Part shown: positions 5,443-5,490 of the stretch, piece after piece
Numbering within the stretch: the stretch's first letter is position 1
Layout: each line of letters begins with the position of its first letter
NCBI GenBank assembly: GCA_004557805.1
Contig: SFFS01000169.1
Coordinates: 1-5,490, forward strand
Reading direction: 5' to 3'
Source: Clostridiales bacterium
GTDB taxonomy: Bacteria; Bacillota; Clostridia; Christensenellales; Aristaeellaceae
Length of the DNA stretch: 5,490 nucleotides
The notes under the pieces: generated by a model
Told to the model about the DNA's origin: nothing
Seen by the model: only the letters and a program-made list of their open reading frames with translations
Database searches by the model: none
Program-made: the position numbers and the translations under genes

Positions 5443-5490
5443 GATTTCCCGCCAGAGCTTGTTCTCGTCGAAATATTTTTCCGCAATCCA
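5434..5490 (-). CDS. 3' end of an unidentified convergent gene
   Basis: Read on the minus strand from the window edge, 18 codons and a TGA give WIAEKYFDENKLWREIGA. The peptide is charged and amphipathic, with two Trp and a natural amino acid mix. That is unlike the Arg/Ala/Gly-rich false frames elsewhere in this GC-rich sequence. Its stop lies only three bases from the brnQ stop, a spacing typical of compact convergent genes. The fragment is too short to assign a family. It is called as coding on composition and position alone. Confidence 0.55.
   Translation of the reverse strand, partial: WIAEKYFDENKLWREIGA

Noticed and set aside
1..5490. CRISPR arrays, tRNA or rRNA genes, insertion sequences, toxin-antitoxin or defence genes
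   Set aside because: No direct repeat arrays, cloverleaf sequences, transposase motifs or unexplained + strand coding space were found. Almost every base belongs to a recognised housekeeping gene.

Overview
The window is compact, GC-rich bacterial chromosome, roughly 60-65% GC by eye. It carries ordinary housekeeping genes, almost all on the + strand. Four genes are packed head to tail with 1-10 nt gaps: ruvC, ruvA, ruvB and queA. A textbook intrinsic terminator follows, then thyX with its own strong sigma-A-type promoter, then brnQ. The last 57 bases are the 3' end of an unidentified gene on the opposite strand, converging on brnQ.

The order ruvC-ruvA-ruvB-queA, the AGGAG-type ribosome binding sites, the sigma-A-like promoter and a clear U-tract terminator suggest a high-GC member of the Clostridia (Christensenellales- or Oscillospirales-like gut lineages would fit). 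This placement is inference from gene order and style. It is low confidence and no sequence search was possible.

Layout: 3-2146 encodes the complete Holliday-junction machinery. RuvA binds the junction, RuvB is the AAA+ branch-migration motor and RuvC is the resolvase; all catalytic motifs of RuvB and RuvC are present. 2148-3176 is queA, which makes epoxyqueuosine in tRNA and is a common rider on ruvAB operons. Transcription should stop at the hairpin at 3192-3237. A TTGAAA-N17-TATACT promoter with an extended -10 at 3262-3290 then starts thyX (3333-3977), the flavin-dependent thymidylate synthase. The 97-nt gap at 3978-4074 is AT-rich and unusually dense in inverted repeats. It has no convincing terminator and is probably the control region of brnQ (4075-5430), a 12-helix sodium-coupled branched-chain amino acid carrier.

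No mobile element, CRISPR array, tRNA, rRNA or toxin/defence gene was seen, and I found no evidence of a new biological system. The points most worth a second look are the palindrome-rich brnQ leader, an altered acidic pin in RuvA, and the separation of queA from any adjacent tgt by a strong terminator.
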